Notes: generated by a model from the sequence alone, not told the origin. A stretch of DNA of 64,000 nucleotides from Mucilaginibacter daejeonensis (GCF_020783335.1 NZ_CP086068.1:3596001-3660000); one strand, 5' to 3'; numbered from the stretch's first letter, positions 8,576 to 17,246 are shown. Translations and numbers: made by a program.

Positions 8576-9719
8576 TCATTGGCTCATTCGAATGCTTGAC
8601 CAGGACAAAAAAGCACGCTGCCGAGCTAAGTTCTACTTTGATCATTTCCACTGCTATGGCAGCGACACACTCAGTGTTACCACTGGCTATCGGACAAATT
8701 CGATACAATAAGCTCTTTGCTTTGCACCCGATTCAGGAGAAACCTCACATCAATAGTGAGCGCCTCATGTATTAAATTCTCTTAAGCTGTATAAGCCGGT
8801 CATCTAGTTTAAAGATGTGATGAGCACATCGTGATGATCCATTGTTGACGCCTGCCGTCGACCCAACTTCGCACATCTTATTTGTTGGTCGAATTTTTAC
8901 CGACGATCTCTCTTGCCAGTCGAGCTTTACGGATCTTTAAACTTACCCACCGCCTCTCTTGCTCCGGCCGCTCATTTGTGCGTCTTATACCACGTCAACG
9001 ATGGCATTGACCTAAACAAAACAGGGGTCAAGCGCCCACTATTTTCGACTTGCGACGTAAGACCCGCTCATTTGCGCTGACGCATTTTAAAGCCCTATGA
9101 GCACTCCAATTTTTTGGACACTGAAATGTACGTCTTAATGAAGATGATCCAGCACAGCCAATTTCTATTTCGAACTTAGTGTACGGTTCAACACCTCACA
9201 TCTTGACTCTTCAACTCCTAAAAGTTTCTTTAAGCACGATGATTAAGAATAAAAACCTATTAAATTTATCATCATATAAATACTGAATACCAGTATTTTA
9301 TAAATTCCAAATTATAATTTACTTGATTTACAAACGGTCGTTGAACATGCATAATGCTATTATTTTTAGCATATTTACTAAATGAATGATTTATAATTTA
9401 ATAAAAACATGATTATCAGCTATTTATTTAAATCTAAATAAACTAATATTATCAGAAGGATTTTTCTTGCGAGGAAGCAAGATAGTGTACTGATGTCGTA
9501 AACCCCTAAACCTCAATTTTTACTTGAGGTACACGGCCTATTATCTTTTTGTATACGAATGCCTAAAGAACGGGCCGATCTTGATCAGGAAATTTAGTGG
9601 AACATTCCCCTCCTACTGGTATCTATTATGGTCGGCAGACGCGGTTCATCGATGAGAAATATGGAAATAACGTGTGCGATCTTTTTTGCATATTGTATAA
9701 CAAAATTGCCGATCGCACC
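8576..9719. other. Gene-free stretch with AT-rich core
   Basis: About 1.1 kb with no open frame that resembles a gene on either strand; stops are dense in all frames. The first 650 bp have ordinary composition. From about 9240 to 9470 the sequence becomes very AT-rich, unlike anything else in the window. A short segment at 9099-9120, read on the minus strand, begins TGTCCAAAAAATTGG and faintly recalls an IS3-type terminus, but no transposase is readable. A weak hairpin (CCTCAA/TTGAGG) sits near 9512-9532. Best described as a decayed or regulatory region. Confidence 0.5.
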
Positions 9720-10016
9720 ATGAGCTTTAAAACCATATTGGCTATCCTGATCACTATAGTGCTTACGGTGTTCATCATCCAGAACCAGGACGAAGCAACG
9801 TTCCATGTACTGTTCGGGACCATGACGACCTCTAAGATGACCGCACTGATCGGCGTTGCGCTGGGAGGTTTCATCCTGGGCGTCATTGTGGCCACACCGG
9901 GACGTAAGAAATATGAAGAGCGGGAAGAAGAGTACGACGAGGAAGAGGAGGAAGATGATGCACCACGCAGGCGTCCCGATACACTAAGTGACGAGGACAG
10001 AGATTATATCAGCTAA
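9720..10016 (+). CDS. LapA-domain (DUF1049) small membrane protein
   Basis: The protein is 98 residues from the ATG at 9720. A longer in-frame GTG at 9597 exists, but its extra 41 residues look non-coding and the ATG directly precedes the first hydrophobic helix, so 9720 is preferred. Two membrane helices (about 4-20, ending in the characteristic IIQNQDEATFHVLFG, and about 40-60, ALIGVALGGFILGVIVA) define the LapA/YciS domain. An unusually acidic tail follows (EEREEEYDEEEEEDDAPRRR). E. coli LapA takes part in control of lipopolysaccharide synthesis with LapB; no LapB is nearby here. Confidence 0.85.
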   Translation: MSFKTILAILITIVLTVFIIQNQDEATFHVLFGTMTTSKMTALIGVALGGFILGVIVATPGRKKYEEREEEYDEEEEEDDAPRRRPDTLSDEDRDYIS

Positions 10017-10046
10017 CAGGACGTTAGTACCGATGGTATGTCCACC

Positions 10047-10077
10047 AAAAGAAAAAGCCTGACTTTCGTCAGGCTTT
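10047..10077 (-). terminator. Intrinsic terminator of the cysteine desulfurase gene
   Basis: A perfect 10-bp stem (10054-10063 with 10068-10077, loop TTTC) is followed on the minus strand by TTTTTCTTTT. The stem includes the desulfurase stop codon, so termination begins at the very end of the gene. Confidence 0.85.
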
Positions 10078-11208
10078 AGGGTTACAGATTTCTTTGATCT
10101 TGGCCACCGTGAGGTCGATCTCCTCGCGGGTGTTGTACTTGGAAAAGGAGAACCTTACTGCCGGCCGGTCAGGGTTGGCCCCGATGCCGTTGAGCACGTG
10201 AGATCCTATGTTGCTACCTGAGCTACAGGCACTGCCGCCCGATGCCGAGATGCCGGCGATGTCCAAACTGAACAACAGCATATCGGCCATCTCCATCTCC
10301 GGGAACGAAACGTTGAGCACGGTATACAAGCTCTTGGCCGGATCGGTCTCTCCGTTAAAGTGAATGCCTGGGATCTGCTCTAATTGAGCCATCATATAGC
10401 TTTTAAGGCCTTGTATATGCTCTTGATGAGCGGCCATGTCCGTATAGGCCATTTCTACGGCTTTAGCGAGCCCCACGATACCGTAGATGTTCTCGGTCCC
10501 CCCACGCATATTTCGTTCCTGAGAACCGCCGTATATCATCGGGTTTATCTTCACTTTGTGGTTGATGTATAAAAAACCTGTGCCTTTTGGGCCGTGAAGC
10601 TTATGCGCAGCACATACGATGAAGTGTGCTTTAAGCTTGCTCAGGTCGTGCGGATAGTGACCGAGCGTCTGCACCGTATCGCAATGATACAAGGCATTGT
10701 ACTGCTCACACAGGTCGCCTACGCGCTCCATATCGGTTAGGGTACCCAACTCATTGTTGGCATGCATCAAGGATACAAAACTGCGCTCGTTGGTCTTTAA
10801 CAACTCCTCTAAATGCTCATAATTCACGCTGCCTTTATCGTCAACGTCCACAAAACTGAGCTTGATCGTGCCATTCTTTTCCAGTGCCTCCAGGGTATGT
10901 ACCACGGCATGGTGCTCAATGCGGCTGGTGATGGCATGCTTTAAACCGTGATCAATGATGCCACAACGGATGGCCGTATTGTCGGCCTCGGTACCGCCTG
11001 AGGTAAAAAAGATCTCGGCAGGTGAGGTATGCAACAGGTTAGCGACCGTTTTACGAGCCTTTTCGATCAGCGAGCGCGACTCGCGGCCATGCGCATGTAT
11101 AGATGACGGATTACCATAATTACCTTCCATCACCTTCACCATCTCCTTCATCACTTCAGGGTCGATAGGCGTGGTAGCGGCATTATCGAGATATATTCTT
11201 TCGTTCAT
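10069..11208 (-). CDS. Cysteine desulfurase, NifS/IscS family
   Basis: This PLP enzyme takes sulfur from cysteine, giving alanine and an enzyme persulfide that feeds Fe-S cluster and tRNA thiolation pathways. The 379 residues contain the family opening YLDNAATTP (6-14), EHHAV (99-103) stacking on the cofactor, AAHKLHGPKG with the PLP lysine K203, and the mobile catalytic loop GGSACSSGS with C328. It lacks the longer C-terminus that lets IscS dock many partners and looks like the common Bacteroidota NifS-like form. No iscU or suf gene is adjacent. Its stop lies inside a strong terminator. Confidence 0.94.
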   Translation of the reverse strand: MNERIYLDNAATTPIDPEVMKEMVKVMEGNYGNPSSIHAHGRESRSLIEKARKTVANLLHTSPAEIFFTSGGTEADNTAIRCGIIDHGLKHAITSRIEHHAVVHTLEALEKNGTIKLSFVDVDDKGSVNYEHLEELLKTNERSFVSLMHANNELGTLTDMERVGDLCEQYNALYHCDTVQTLGHYPHDLSKLKAHFIVCAAHKLHGPKGTGFLYINHKVKINPMIYGGSQERNMRGGTENIYGIVGLAKAVEMAYTDMAAHQEHIQGLKSYMMAQLEQIPGIHFNGETDPAKSLYTVLNVSFPEMEMADMLLFSLDIAGISASGGSACSSGSNIGSHVLNGIGANPDRPAVRFSFSKYNTREEIDLTVAKIKEICNPKA

Positions 11209-11223
11209 TAGTAGTTATATTTC

Positions 11224-11307
11224 CGTCATTGCGAGGAACGAAGCGATCTCTGAAATGTGTATGGCCATCAAGCCTACGCAGAGATCGCTTCGTTCCTCGC
11301 AATGACG
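11224..11307. repeat. Dispersed palindromic repeat, family 1 copy A
   Basis: Perfect 29-bp inverted arms (11224-11252 and 11279-11307), beginning CGTCATTGCGAGGAACGAAG, enclose a 26-bp centre. The same arms recur at 12821, 39653 and 51337. This copy lies between the cysteine desulfurase and phosphoglucosamine mutase genes, both transcribed leftward. Confidence 0.9.
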
Positions 11308-11320
11308 TGTTTGGTCTTAA

Positions 11321-12706
11321 TTATATATTTAAGATCCCCTTGATATCAGCAATGATCTGGTTAGCTAATGCATTGGCTTCCTGCTCGCCTGCTGCTTCAG
11401 AGTATATGCGGATGATCGGCTCGGTGTTAGACTTGCGCAGGTGTACCCATTGCTTGTCGAATTCGATCTTTAATCCATCGATCGTGCTGTGCGGCTGATC
11501 CATGTACTTTTCTTCCACTTTCACCAGCAGAGCATCGATATCCATGCCTGGTATAAGCTCGATCTTATTTTTGGAGATAAAATAGTTAGGGTAGCTGGCA
11601 CGCAGGGCAGATATCGGCCCGTTGAACTTAGCCAGATGCGTTAGGAATAAAGCGATACCTGCCAGCGCGTCACGGCCGTAGTGCAACTCAGGGTAGATCA
11701 CCCCTCCGTTACCTTCGCCACCGATCACGGCGTTCACCTCTTTCATCTTGGTCACCACGTTCACCTCTCCTACCGCAGCAGCATGATATTCGCCGCCGTG
11801 GGCCTCCGTCACATCGCGCAACGCACGGGTAGACGACAGGTTGGACACGGTATTACCCTTATGATACTTCAACACATGGTCGGCCACGGCCACCAGTGTA
11901 TATTCTTCGCCAAATACGTTGCCATCTTCACAAACGAAGCACAGGCGGTCAACATCAGGGTCCACGGCTATACCCAGATCGGCCTTATGCTCCACCACCT
12001 GCTTGCGCAGTTCGGTCAGGTGCTCAGGTAGTGGTTCAGGGTTGTGCGGGAAGTGCCCGGTCGGTTCACAATACAACGGATGAATAGTATTCACACCTAA
12101 TTGCTTTAACAAGGCAGGCACGAAGATCCCTCCTGTCGAGTTCACGGCATCCACCACTACGCTAAAGTTAGCGTTGCGGATGGCCTCCACATCAACTAAT
12201 GGCAAGGCCAGTATTTGATCGATATGTTTTTGCAGGTAAGTATCATCAGCGGTAACGGTACCGAGCTCATCTACCTGAGCAAAATCTATCTCGCCGCTTT
12301 CAGCGATGCGCAACACTTCCTTTCCGTCCTGATCATTGATGAACTCGCCCGTGGCGTTCAATAATTTGAGGGCGTTCCATTGCTTAGGGTTGTGGCTAGC
12401 GGTAAGGATGATCCCTCCGGCAGCACCTTCGGCGGGTACGGCCACCTCCACAGTAGGCGTGGTAGACAGACCCAGATCGATCACATCGATGCCGAGGCCT
12501 TGAAGCGTACCGATCACCAGGTTGTTCACCATGGTGCCCGAAAGGCGGGCATCACGGCCCACCACGATCTTACGGATGCCGGTACGACCCATGGCCCACG
12601 CGCCGAAGGCTGCCGTGAACTTCACTACATCCAAAGGAGTTAGGCCATCGCCGGCGGCACCACCTATCGTTCCCCGTATGCCTGATATAGACTTAATTAA
12701 TGTCAA
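11321..12706 (-). CDS. glmM: Phosphoglucosamine mutase (phosphohexomutase family)
   Basis: The 461-residue protein has the four-domain phosphohexomutase layout: phosphoserine loop TASHNP (S104), metal loop DPDVDR (249-254), sugar-binding GGEGNGG (about 335-341) and a C-terminal phosphate-binding region (LRKSNTEPIIRIYSE). GlmM converts glucosamine-6-phosphate to glucosamine-1-phosphate for UDP-GlcNAc, hence peptidoglycan and lipid A. The opening ISGIRGTIG and the GEGNGG (not GEMSGH) sugar loop fit the GlmM side of the family better than phosphomannomutase, although activity on other hexose phosphates cannot be excluded. Confidence 0.88.
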   Translation of the reverse strand: MTLIKSISGIRGTIGGAAGDGLTPLDVVKFTAAFGAWAMGRTGIRKIVVGRDARLSGTMVNNLVIGTLQGLGIDVIDLGLSTTPTVEVAVPAEGAAGGIILTASHNPKQWNALKLLNATGEFINDQDGKEVLRIAESGEIDFAQVDELGTVTADDTYLQKHIDQILALPLVDVEAIRNANFSVVVDAVNSTGGIFVPALLKQLGVNTIHPLYCEPTGHFPHNPEPLPEHLTELRKQVVEHKADLGIAVDPDVDRLCFVCEDGNVFGEEYTLVAVADHVLKYHKGNTVSNLSSTRALRDVTEAHGGEYHAAAVGEVNVVTKMKEVNAVIGGEGNGGVIYPELHYGRDALAGIALFLTHLAKFNGPISALRASYPNYFISKNKIELIPGMDIDALLVKVEEKYMDQPHSTIDGLKIEFDKQWVHLRKSNTEPIIRIYSEAAGEQEANALANQIIADIKGILNI

Positions 12707-12820
12707 AGCGGATAATGTTTTAAGTGTGCAAAAGTAAAAATTTATTAACTACGCGTCATATAAAACCGCCCGGTATTTATGCCAAGGGTAATTGGTTATA
12801 TTTGCAGGCGTTTTCCATAA

Positions 12821-12905
12821 CGTCATCGCGAGGAACGAAGCGATCCCGGAACTATGTATCGTTGTACATGCTTGACCAGAGATCGCTTCGTTCCTCGCGA
12901 TGACG
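12821..12905. repeat. Dispersed palindromic repeat, family 1 copy B
   Basis: Inverted arms of the same family as 11224-11307, here with CATCGCG in place of CATTGCG in both arms, so the paired change preserves the stem. It lies between the divergent glmM and PAP2 genes and ends 22 bp before the PAP2 start. Confidence 0.88.
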
Positions 12906-12926
12906 GATCACTTTTGAAGCACCGTG

Positions 12927-13490
12927 ATGCCCGACCTGTTATTACAGTTAGACCGTAAGCTATTCTACTTCATTAATCATACGCTGGCCAACCCGGTGTT
13001 CGACGTGGTGATGCCGTGGCTACGCAACCCTAAATTCTGGATACCGGTATATATATTTATTATCGTGTTCACCATATGGCGCTACAAGAAGGCGGGCGTG
13101 ATCCTGATCGTGACCTTGCTCATCACCGTTGGCGTGGCCGACCTTACCAGCGCAAGCCTGATCAAAAAACAGGTGCAACGTATGCGCCCCTGCCATGACG
13201 CCGTACTGGCGCCTACCATTACCAGCCGCGTGCCCTGCGGTACGGGGTACAGTTTCCCGTCTACCCATGCTACCGATCATTTCGCTATGTCGGTGTTCCT
13301 GGGAATGGCTTATCAAAACAAATGGCGCTGGGTGTGGTTGTGGGTGATATTGTGGGCCGCTATCGTTTGCTTTGCGCAAGTGTATGTAGGCGTCCATTTT
13401 CCGATAGATGTTACCGCGGGTGCGCTTTACGGCGGCTTGCTGGGGTTCTTATTTGCCCGCGTATTCAAAAGATCACAACCTCAGTTTTAA
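12927..13490 (+). CDS. PAP2-family membrane phosphatase
   Basis: The 187-residue protein reads from the ATG at 12927 (a GTG one codon earlier is the only longer choice before the repeat). It has four or five membrane helices and the three acid-phosphatase motifs: KKQVQRMRP, the PSTHATD version of PSGH, and the last motif reduced to VYVGVHFPIDV with the catalytic histidine. Members remove phosphate from lipid phosphates such as undecaprenyl pyrophosphate or phosphatidic acid at the outer face of the inner membrane. Undecaprenyl pyrophosphate recycling is possible but unproven. The next gene starts immediately after its stop. Confidence 0.9.
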   Translation: MPDLLLQLDRKLFYFINHTLANPVFDVVMPWLRNPKFWIPVYIFIIVFTIWRYKKAGVILIVTLLITVGVADLTSASLIKKQVQRMRPCHDAVLAPTITSRVPCGTGYSFPSTHATDHFAMSVFLGMAYQNKWRWVWLWVILWAAIVCFAQVYVGVHFPIDVTAGALYGGLLGFLFARVFKRSQPQF

Positions 13491-14204
13491 ATGACCTGGT
13501 ATCTACTTCTATTATTTTTTTGTGCCTTTTTTGGCGGCGTATCAGCGTTGTTCTTTAAGGGGAAGGATCATAAGCAACTTAAGCTCATCCTATCGTTCAG
13601 CGGTGCGTACCTGTTCGGTATCACCGTGCTACACCTCATACCCGAAGCCTATCACGGCAACGACCACCTGGTGGGTGTGTTCATATTGGCCGGCTTCGTT
13701 TTCCAGGTGATCTTAGAGCAATTCTCAGATGGTATAGAACATGGCCACATGCACCTACATCAACATGATAAGGTGGCTTTTCCGGTAGGGATCATGGTGA
13801 GCCTTTGTTTGCATGGTTTTTTAGAGGGCATGCCCCTTGCCGGCGGCCATAAGCAGGAACTGGTTTTCGGGATCGCGTTACATCATATACCGGCGGCGTT
13901 CGCGCTGGCCACGGTGTTAATGGCCAACCACCAAAGCAGGACCATGACCATCATGTTCGTTGGCCTATTTGCGGTGATGGCCCCTGCCGGTTACTTTTTT
14001 AGCGATGCGCTGAGCAATGGCGGCATCGGTAACCTGCAGCAATATTTTAACCGCATTATGGGTGTGGTGATCGGGATCTTCCTGCATATATCCACCACCA
14101 TCTTATTCGAGGCCGGGCCTGATCATAAATTCAACCAGCGTAAACTGATCGCCGTATTACTGGGCGTGGGTATCGCACTGGCGGGCTTCGTGAGTGGGTT
14201 GTAA
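13491..14204 (+). CDS. ZIP-family metal transporter
   Basis: A 237-residue protein with about eight hydrophobic segments. The transport site of ZIP proteins is seen as HGFLEG (canonical HSxxEG, fourth helix) and HHIPAA (canonical HHxPEG, fifth helix); the usual glutamate of the second motif is replaced by alanine. A histidine-rich loop (EHGHMHLHQHD, about residues 83-93) sits between helices three and four, as in zinc and iron transporters of this family. It should import Zn2+ or Fe2+ into the cytoplasm. It follows the PAP2 gene without any gap, so the two are probably co-transcribed. Confidence 0.88.
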   Translation: MTWYLLLLFFCAFFGGVSALFFKGKDHKQLKLILSFSGAYLFGITVLHLIPEAYHGNDHLVGVFILAGFVFQVILEQFSDGIEHGHMHLHQHDKVAFPVGIMVSLCLHGFLEGMPLAGGHKQELVFGIALHHIPAAFALATVLMANHQSRTMTIMFVGLFAVMAPAGYFFSDALSNGGIGNLQQYFNRIMGVVIGIFLHISTTILFEAGPDHKFNQRKLIAVLLGVGIALAGFVSGL

Positions 14205-14207
14205 ATA

Positions 14208-14294
14208 GCCCCATCCAAACCCTCCCCGGGAGGGAGGGCTTTAAAAGCTTGGCTTCGTTTAAAAGTCTCCCCTTCCGGGGAGATACAGAGGGGC
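14208..14294. repeat. Paired head-to-head GC-rich palindromic repeat, family 2
   Basis: Two imperfect copies of a unit starting GCCCCATCCAAACCCTCCCC face each other (left copy from 14208, right copy ending 14294), each itself a short CTCCCC/GGGGAG hairpin. A single unit recurs at 37351-37381. The element lies between the ZIP and NUDIX genes and contributes a spurious N-terminus to the longest NUDIX reading frame. Confidence 0.8.
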
Positions 14295-14323
14295 CGTTGG
14301 TTCTTTTTCCTTACTTTAGCCGC

Positions 14324-14896
14324 ATGAGCAAGCCTGATATACAAAAGTGGAAAGTACTGAAGGAAGAGGACGTTTCACCGAGCCCTTGGTTCCCGATTTT
14401 GAAGCATACCGTTGAACTGGCCAACGGAAAGATCGTTGACGATTATTATTTTTCTCCGCTGGGCAATGTGGTTCAAGTGCTGGCGCTAACTCCTCAGCAT
14501 GAGGTGGTGTTGGTAAGGCAATATAAACACGCCCTGGGCGAGATCCTGCTCGAACTACCCGGAGGTATGCAGCAAAAAGGCAGAACTCTTATTCAGTCGG
14601 CTCTTAATGAGCTGGAAGAAGAAGTGGGCATAAAGGCTGAGGCCGATCAGCTGATCTCGATAGGTAAGATCACCAACAACCCCACCAAGACCAAGCAGAT
14701 CACTTACGGCTATATCCTGTTCAATGCGGTGTTCAACTCGGAGCAAAAGCTGGACGAGACCGAGAACATAGAGGTACTGACCATGCCTGCACCGCAGGTA
14801 TTGCAGCATGTAAAGGACGGCCTGATCTGGGTGACCGATTCGATGAACTTTATATTGAAGGCGGCCTTACAGTACCCAGAGATATTTGGTGTTTAA
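14324..14896 (+). CDS. NUDIX hydrolase, ADP-sugar pyrophosphatase-like
   Basis: The protein is 190 residues from the ATG at 14324. A start at 14249 would run through a dispersed repeat and is rejected. The fold resembles ADP-ribose/ADP-sugar pyrophosphatases: a beta-strand region VLALTPQHEVVLVRQYKHALGEILLELPGG, then the Nudix helix. The Nudix box is imperfect. GGMQQKGRTLIQSALNEL leads to EEEVGI, so the metal-binding EExG core is kept, but the first glutamate is arginine and the REU arginine is asparagine. Hydrolysis of a nucleoside diphosphate linked to another group is expected; the substrate is unknown and activity may be altered. Confidence 0.85.
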   Translation: MSKPDIQKWKVLKEEDVSPSPWFPILKHTVELANGKIVDDYYFSPLGNVVQVLALTPQHEVVLVRQYKHALGEILLELPGGMQQKGRTLIQSALNELEEEVGIKAEADQLISIGKITNNPTKTKQITYGYILFNAVFNSEQKLDETENIEVLTMPAPQVLQHVKDGLIWVTDSMNFILKAALQYPEIFGV

Positions 14897-14903
14897 AACT
14901 CAC

Positions 14904-15596
14904 TCAAACTACGAGTTCGCTCCATCCCATCATCTTCATCACCCTTACAAATTCAGCTTGCAGTGGCGCTTCAATGCTGACCTGCTCGTTGGAGACAGGG
15001 TGTGTGAACACTAATTGACGGGCGTGCAGCAGCATGGTGTTCATGTCCCACATTTCGGTAAAGAGCTTATTTTGTTTGTTACAGCCGTGCGTGCGATCGC
15101 CTATGATCGGGTGAAAGATGTGGGCAAAATGCTTGCGCAATTGATGCATACGCCCCGTGGTCGGGTTGGCCTGCACCACCGAATAGCGCGACGTAGGGTG
15201 CTTACCCAAAGCTACCGGCAACTCGGCACGGGCTAAGGTTGTGTAAGCGGTAAATGCCTCCTGTAGGGTACCGTTCTCCTTTCTCAGCCCATAGTCGATC
15301 TCGCCGCTATCAGGCGTATGGCCGCGCAGAATGGTCCAGTACGTTTTGTGCACTTCATTAGCGGCAAATTTTTGCTGCATGGCCACTTCAGTCGGTTTAT
15401 CCAGGGCGAACAACAACACCCCTCCTGTCTTACGGTCTATGCGGTGAGCCGGGTATACCAGGCGGCCTAACTGATCACGCAGCAATTGCAAGGCGTATTC
15501 TTCGGCATCGGCCGCAATGCTGGAGCGGTGCACCAATAAACCGTGTGGTTTATTGATCGCCACTAAATGATCATCCTGGTATAGTATATTTAACAT
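14904..15596 (-). CDS. RluA-family pseudouridine synthase, TruC-like
   Basis: The 230-residue enzyme has the RluA catalytic motif HRIDRKTGG (51-59, nucleophile D54) and a second conserved motif around NPTTGRMHQLRKHFAHIFHPIIGD, where H and G replace the family's usual T-G-R-x-H-Q-I-R. There is no S4 domain. Length and the HPIIGDRTHG segment point to TruC, which makes pseudouridine 65 in tRNA-Asp, rather than the longer RluC/RluD rRNA enzymes. It converges with the NUDIX gene, with only 7 bp between them. Confidence 0.87.
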   Translation of the reverse strand: MLNILYQDDHLVAINKPHGLLVHRSSIAADAEEYALQLLRDQLGRLVYPAHRIDRKTGGVLLFALDKPTEVAMQQKFAANEVHKTYWTILRGHTPDSGEIDYGLRKENGTLQEAFTAYTTLARAELPVALGKHPTSRYSVVQANPTTGRMHQLRKHFAHIFHPIIGDRTHGCNKQNKLFTEMWDMNTMLLHARQLVFTHPVSNEQVSIEAPLQAEFVRVMKMMGWSELVV

Positions 15597-15703
15597 GGGG
15601 CTGCTAAATTACCAATTACTGCCCGCATGTGAATATGCCCACCATAATAACAGTAAACTAACTGAACTGATGATCTGTATATAATGTATATATACTTGCA
15701 AAT

Positions 15704-16162
15704 ATGAGCACCGAACTGAAAGATACCGCCGAGGGATTAGATCACCTCATCATTATAGCTAACGATGGCAAAAAAGGCTATGCCCAAGCCGCCGACATTG
15801 CTAACGACCCGATGCTGAAAGCCATGTTCACCCGCTATTCGGCCGAAAGAGCCGAATTTGTCGAGCAGCTGCAAACGTTGGTGGCCAGCATCGGCAAAAC
15901 ACCCGCTACAGGCGGCGGCCCGTTGGGCGCCTTGCACCGCGTATGGACCGACATTAAGGCTTCAGTAGTCACTAATGACGACCTTACGACCCTGAAAGAA
16001 TGTATAGATGGGGATGAGACCGCCCTAAGTGCTTACAGATATGTATTGGATGAGCACGCACTTACCCCGGCACAGGCCGACATCTTGAAAGCACAGGTGG
16101 AACTGATCAATGATGCCTTGTTCTCCTTAAAGCAGGAACTGGATAAAGAACGTACAGCGTAA
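15704..16162 (+). CDS. DUF2383 / PA2169-family four-helix-bundle protein
   Basis: A 152-residue, all-helical soluble protein with no signal peptide. The opening LKDTAEGLDHLIIIANDGKKGYAQAAD and the helices after it are those of the PA2169/DUF2383 family, a ferritin-like bundle of unknown function. The putative metal-site acidic and histidine residues typical of true ferritins are not obvious. Its stop overlaps the TspO start by one base (TAATG), so it probably shares a transcript and a stress-related role with TspO. Upstream, an AT palindrome at 15677-15695 overlaps a TATACTTG promoter-like box. Confidence 0.82.
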   Translation: MSTELKDTAEGLDHLIIIANDGKKGYAQAADIANDPMLKAMFTRYSAERAEFVEQLQTLVASIGKTPATGGGPLGALHRVWTDIKASVVTNDDLTTLKECIDGDETALSAYRYVLDEHALTPAQADILKAQVELINDALFSLKQELDKERTA

Positions 16163-16665
16163 TGGCTACCCTAACGGTACAAGAGCGTAAAAGCTCGGTG
16201 TGGTGGGCATTGCTCGTCAGTATCCTCATTACCGAGGGTATTGGTGCTACAGCGTCGTTCTTCACCATCCCTCAGATACCTGGCTGGTACAGTACGCTCA
16301 CTAAGCCCTCTTTCACGCCGCCTAACGGCGTGTTCGGGCCGGTATGGGTAACGCTGTACCTGATGATCGCTGTAGCGGCATGGTTGGTATGGAAGCAGCA
16401 CCATAACGACCTTAAATATCGCCGCACGCGCAACGTGTACCTGGTGCAGTTGCTGCTTAATTTCTCGTGGTCCATGGTTTTCTTTAGGCTCGAGAGCATT
16501 CTTGGAGGGTTGGTCGTGATCACCTTGCTTTGGTTCAGCATCATTGTCAACATCATATACTTTGCCCGGTATAGTAAAGTGGCCGCATGGTTATTGGTTC
16601 CCTATTTGTTGTGGGTGAGTTATGCCTCTATGCTAAATCTGTATATTTACATCCTCAACAGGTAA
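16162..16665 (+). CDS. TspO/MBR-family membrane protein
   Basis: The 167-residue protein has five membrane helices. The TspO signature is clear in the first loop, WYSTLTKPSFTPPNGVFGPVWVTLY (about residues 37-61), followed by tryptophan-rich helices, including NFSWSMVFFRLES. TspO proteins bind porphyrins and other lipophilic ligands and affect tetrapyrrole levels and stress responses. Translation is coupled to the DUF2383 gene by a one-base overlap. No heme or carotenoid gene is nearby to narrow the ligand. Confidence 0.93.
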   Translation: MATLTVQERKSSVWWALLVSILITEGIGATASFFTIPQIPGWYSTLTKPSFTPPNGVFGPVWVTLYLMIAVAAWLVWKQHHNDLKYRRTRNVYLVQLLLNFSWSMVFFRLESILGGLVVITLLWFSIIVNIIYFARYSKVAAWLLVPYLLWVSYASMLNLYIYILNR

Positions 16666-16706
16666 GAGTACGCATCTTTTTGCCTGTTGCAACATATCGC
16701 ACCCGG

Positions 16707-17243
16707 ATGAAAAAGATACTGTTCGCTGTCCTGCTATTTTTACTATCGGCCACTGCCTTTGCCGATACGGTAAGCATCAATAGATTTATCATTAAAGAAA
16801 ATCCGTTCGCCCGGCAGGAGATCGCTGTGGTAGCCACCGATACGGCCGACCACATCCTCGAAAATGTGAACGGCCGTTTTGCCTTTACCATCAACGGCTT
16901 TAGCTATAACCTAAACTTCCAGAACGGGACGGCCTTTGTGCGCCAAAAGCTGGAAAAATCGAGCTTTATGTATGTAAAGCACGCTAACGAGAGCGGCACG
17001 CATTCGGTATTGTATTACGTGTACAAGAGCGACGATAAGCTTACCCCCATCCGCATCAGTTGGATGTGGCTGGTGGCCATACCGTTGCTTATCATGTTCG
17101 CGGGCTATTTGTTCAAGCGCTTTTTGGTGATCGCAGCGGTGATCCTGATCATCTTCATTTACTTTAACTACCATAACGGGTTAAGTATACCTACGTTCTT
17201 CGAAAGCATCTTCGACGGATTGAAGCACAGCTTGATGGGTTAA
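16707..17243 (+). CDS. Unknown exported protein with two C-terminal membrane helices
   Basis: A 178-residue protein of no family that I recognise. The start at 16707 is chosen because it gives a clean signal peptide (MKKILFAVLLFLLSATAFA-DT); the longer frame from 16587 overlaps tspO and lacks one. Residues 20-110 look like a small beta-rich extracytoplasmic domain (NGRFAFTINGFSYNLNFQNG, then SSFMYVKHANESG). A double hydrophobic region follows (about 120-155, WMWLVAIPLLIMFAGYLF and FLVIAAVILIIFIYF). It lies 41 bp after tspO and 3 bp before the TfoX_N gene. Confidence 0.7.
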   Translation: MKKILFAVLLFLLSATAFADTVSINRFIIKENPFARQEIAVVATDTADHILENVNGRFAFTINGFSYNLNFQNGTAFVRQKLEKSSFMYVKHANESGTHSVLYYVYKSDDKLTPIRISWMWLVAIPLLIMFAGYLFKRFLVIAAVILIIFIYFNYHNGLSIPTFFESIFDGLKHSLMG

Positions 17244-17246
17244 CTT

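Noticed and set aside
9099..9120. Possible end of an IS3-type insertion sequence
   Set aside because: Only one end-like segment; no partner inverted repeat, target duplication or readable transposase was found, so no mobile element is listed.
16587..16706. Upstream extension of the unknown exported protein
   Set aside because: It overlaps tspO and would bury a good signal peptide; the start at 16707 is better.
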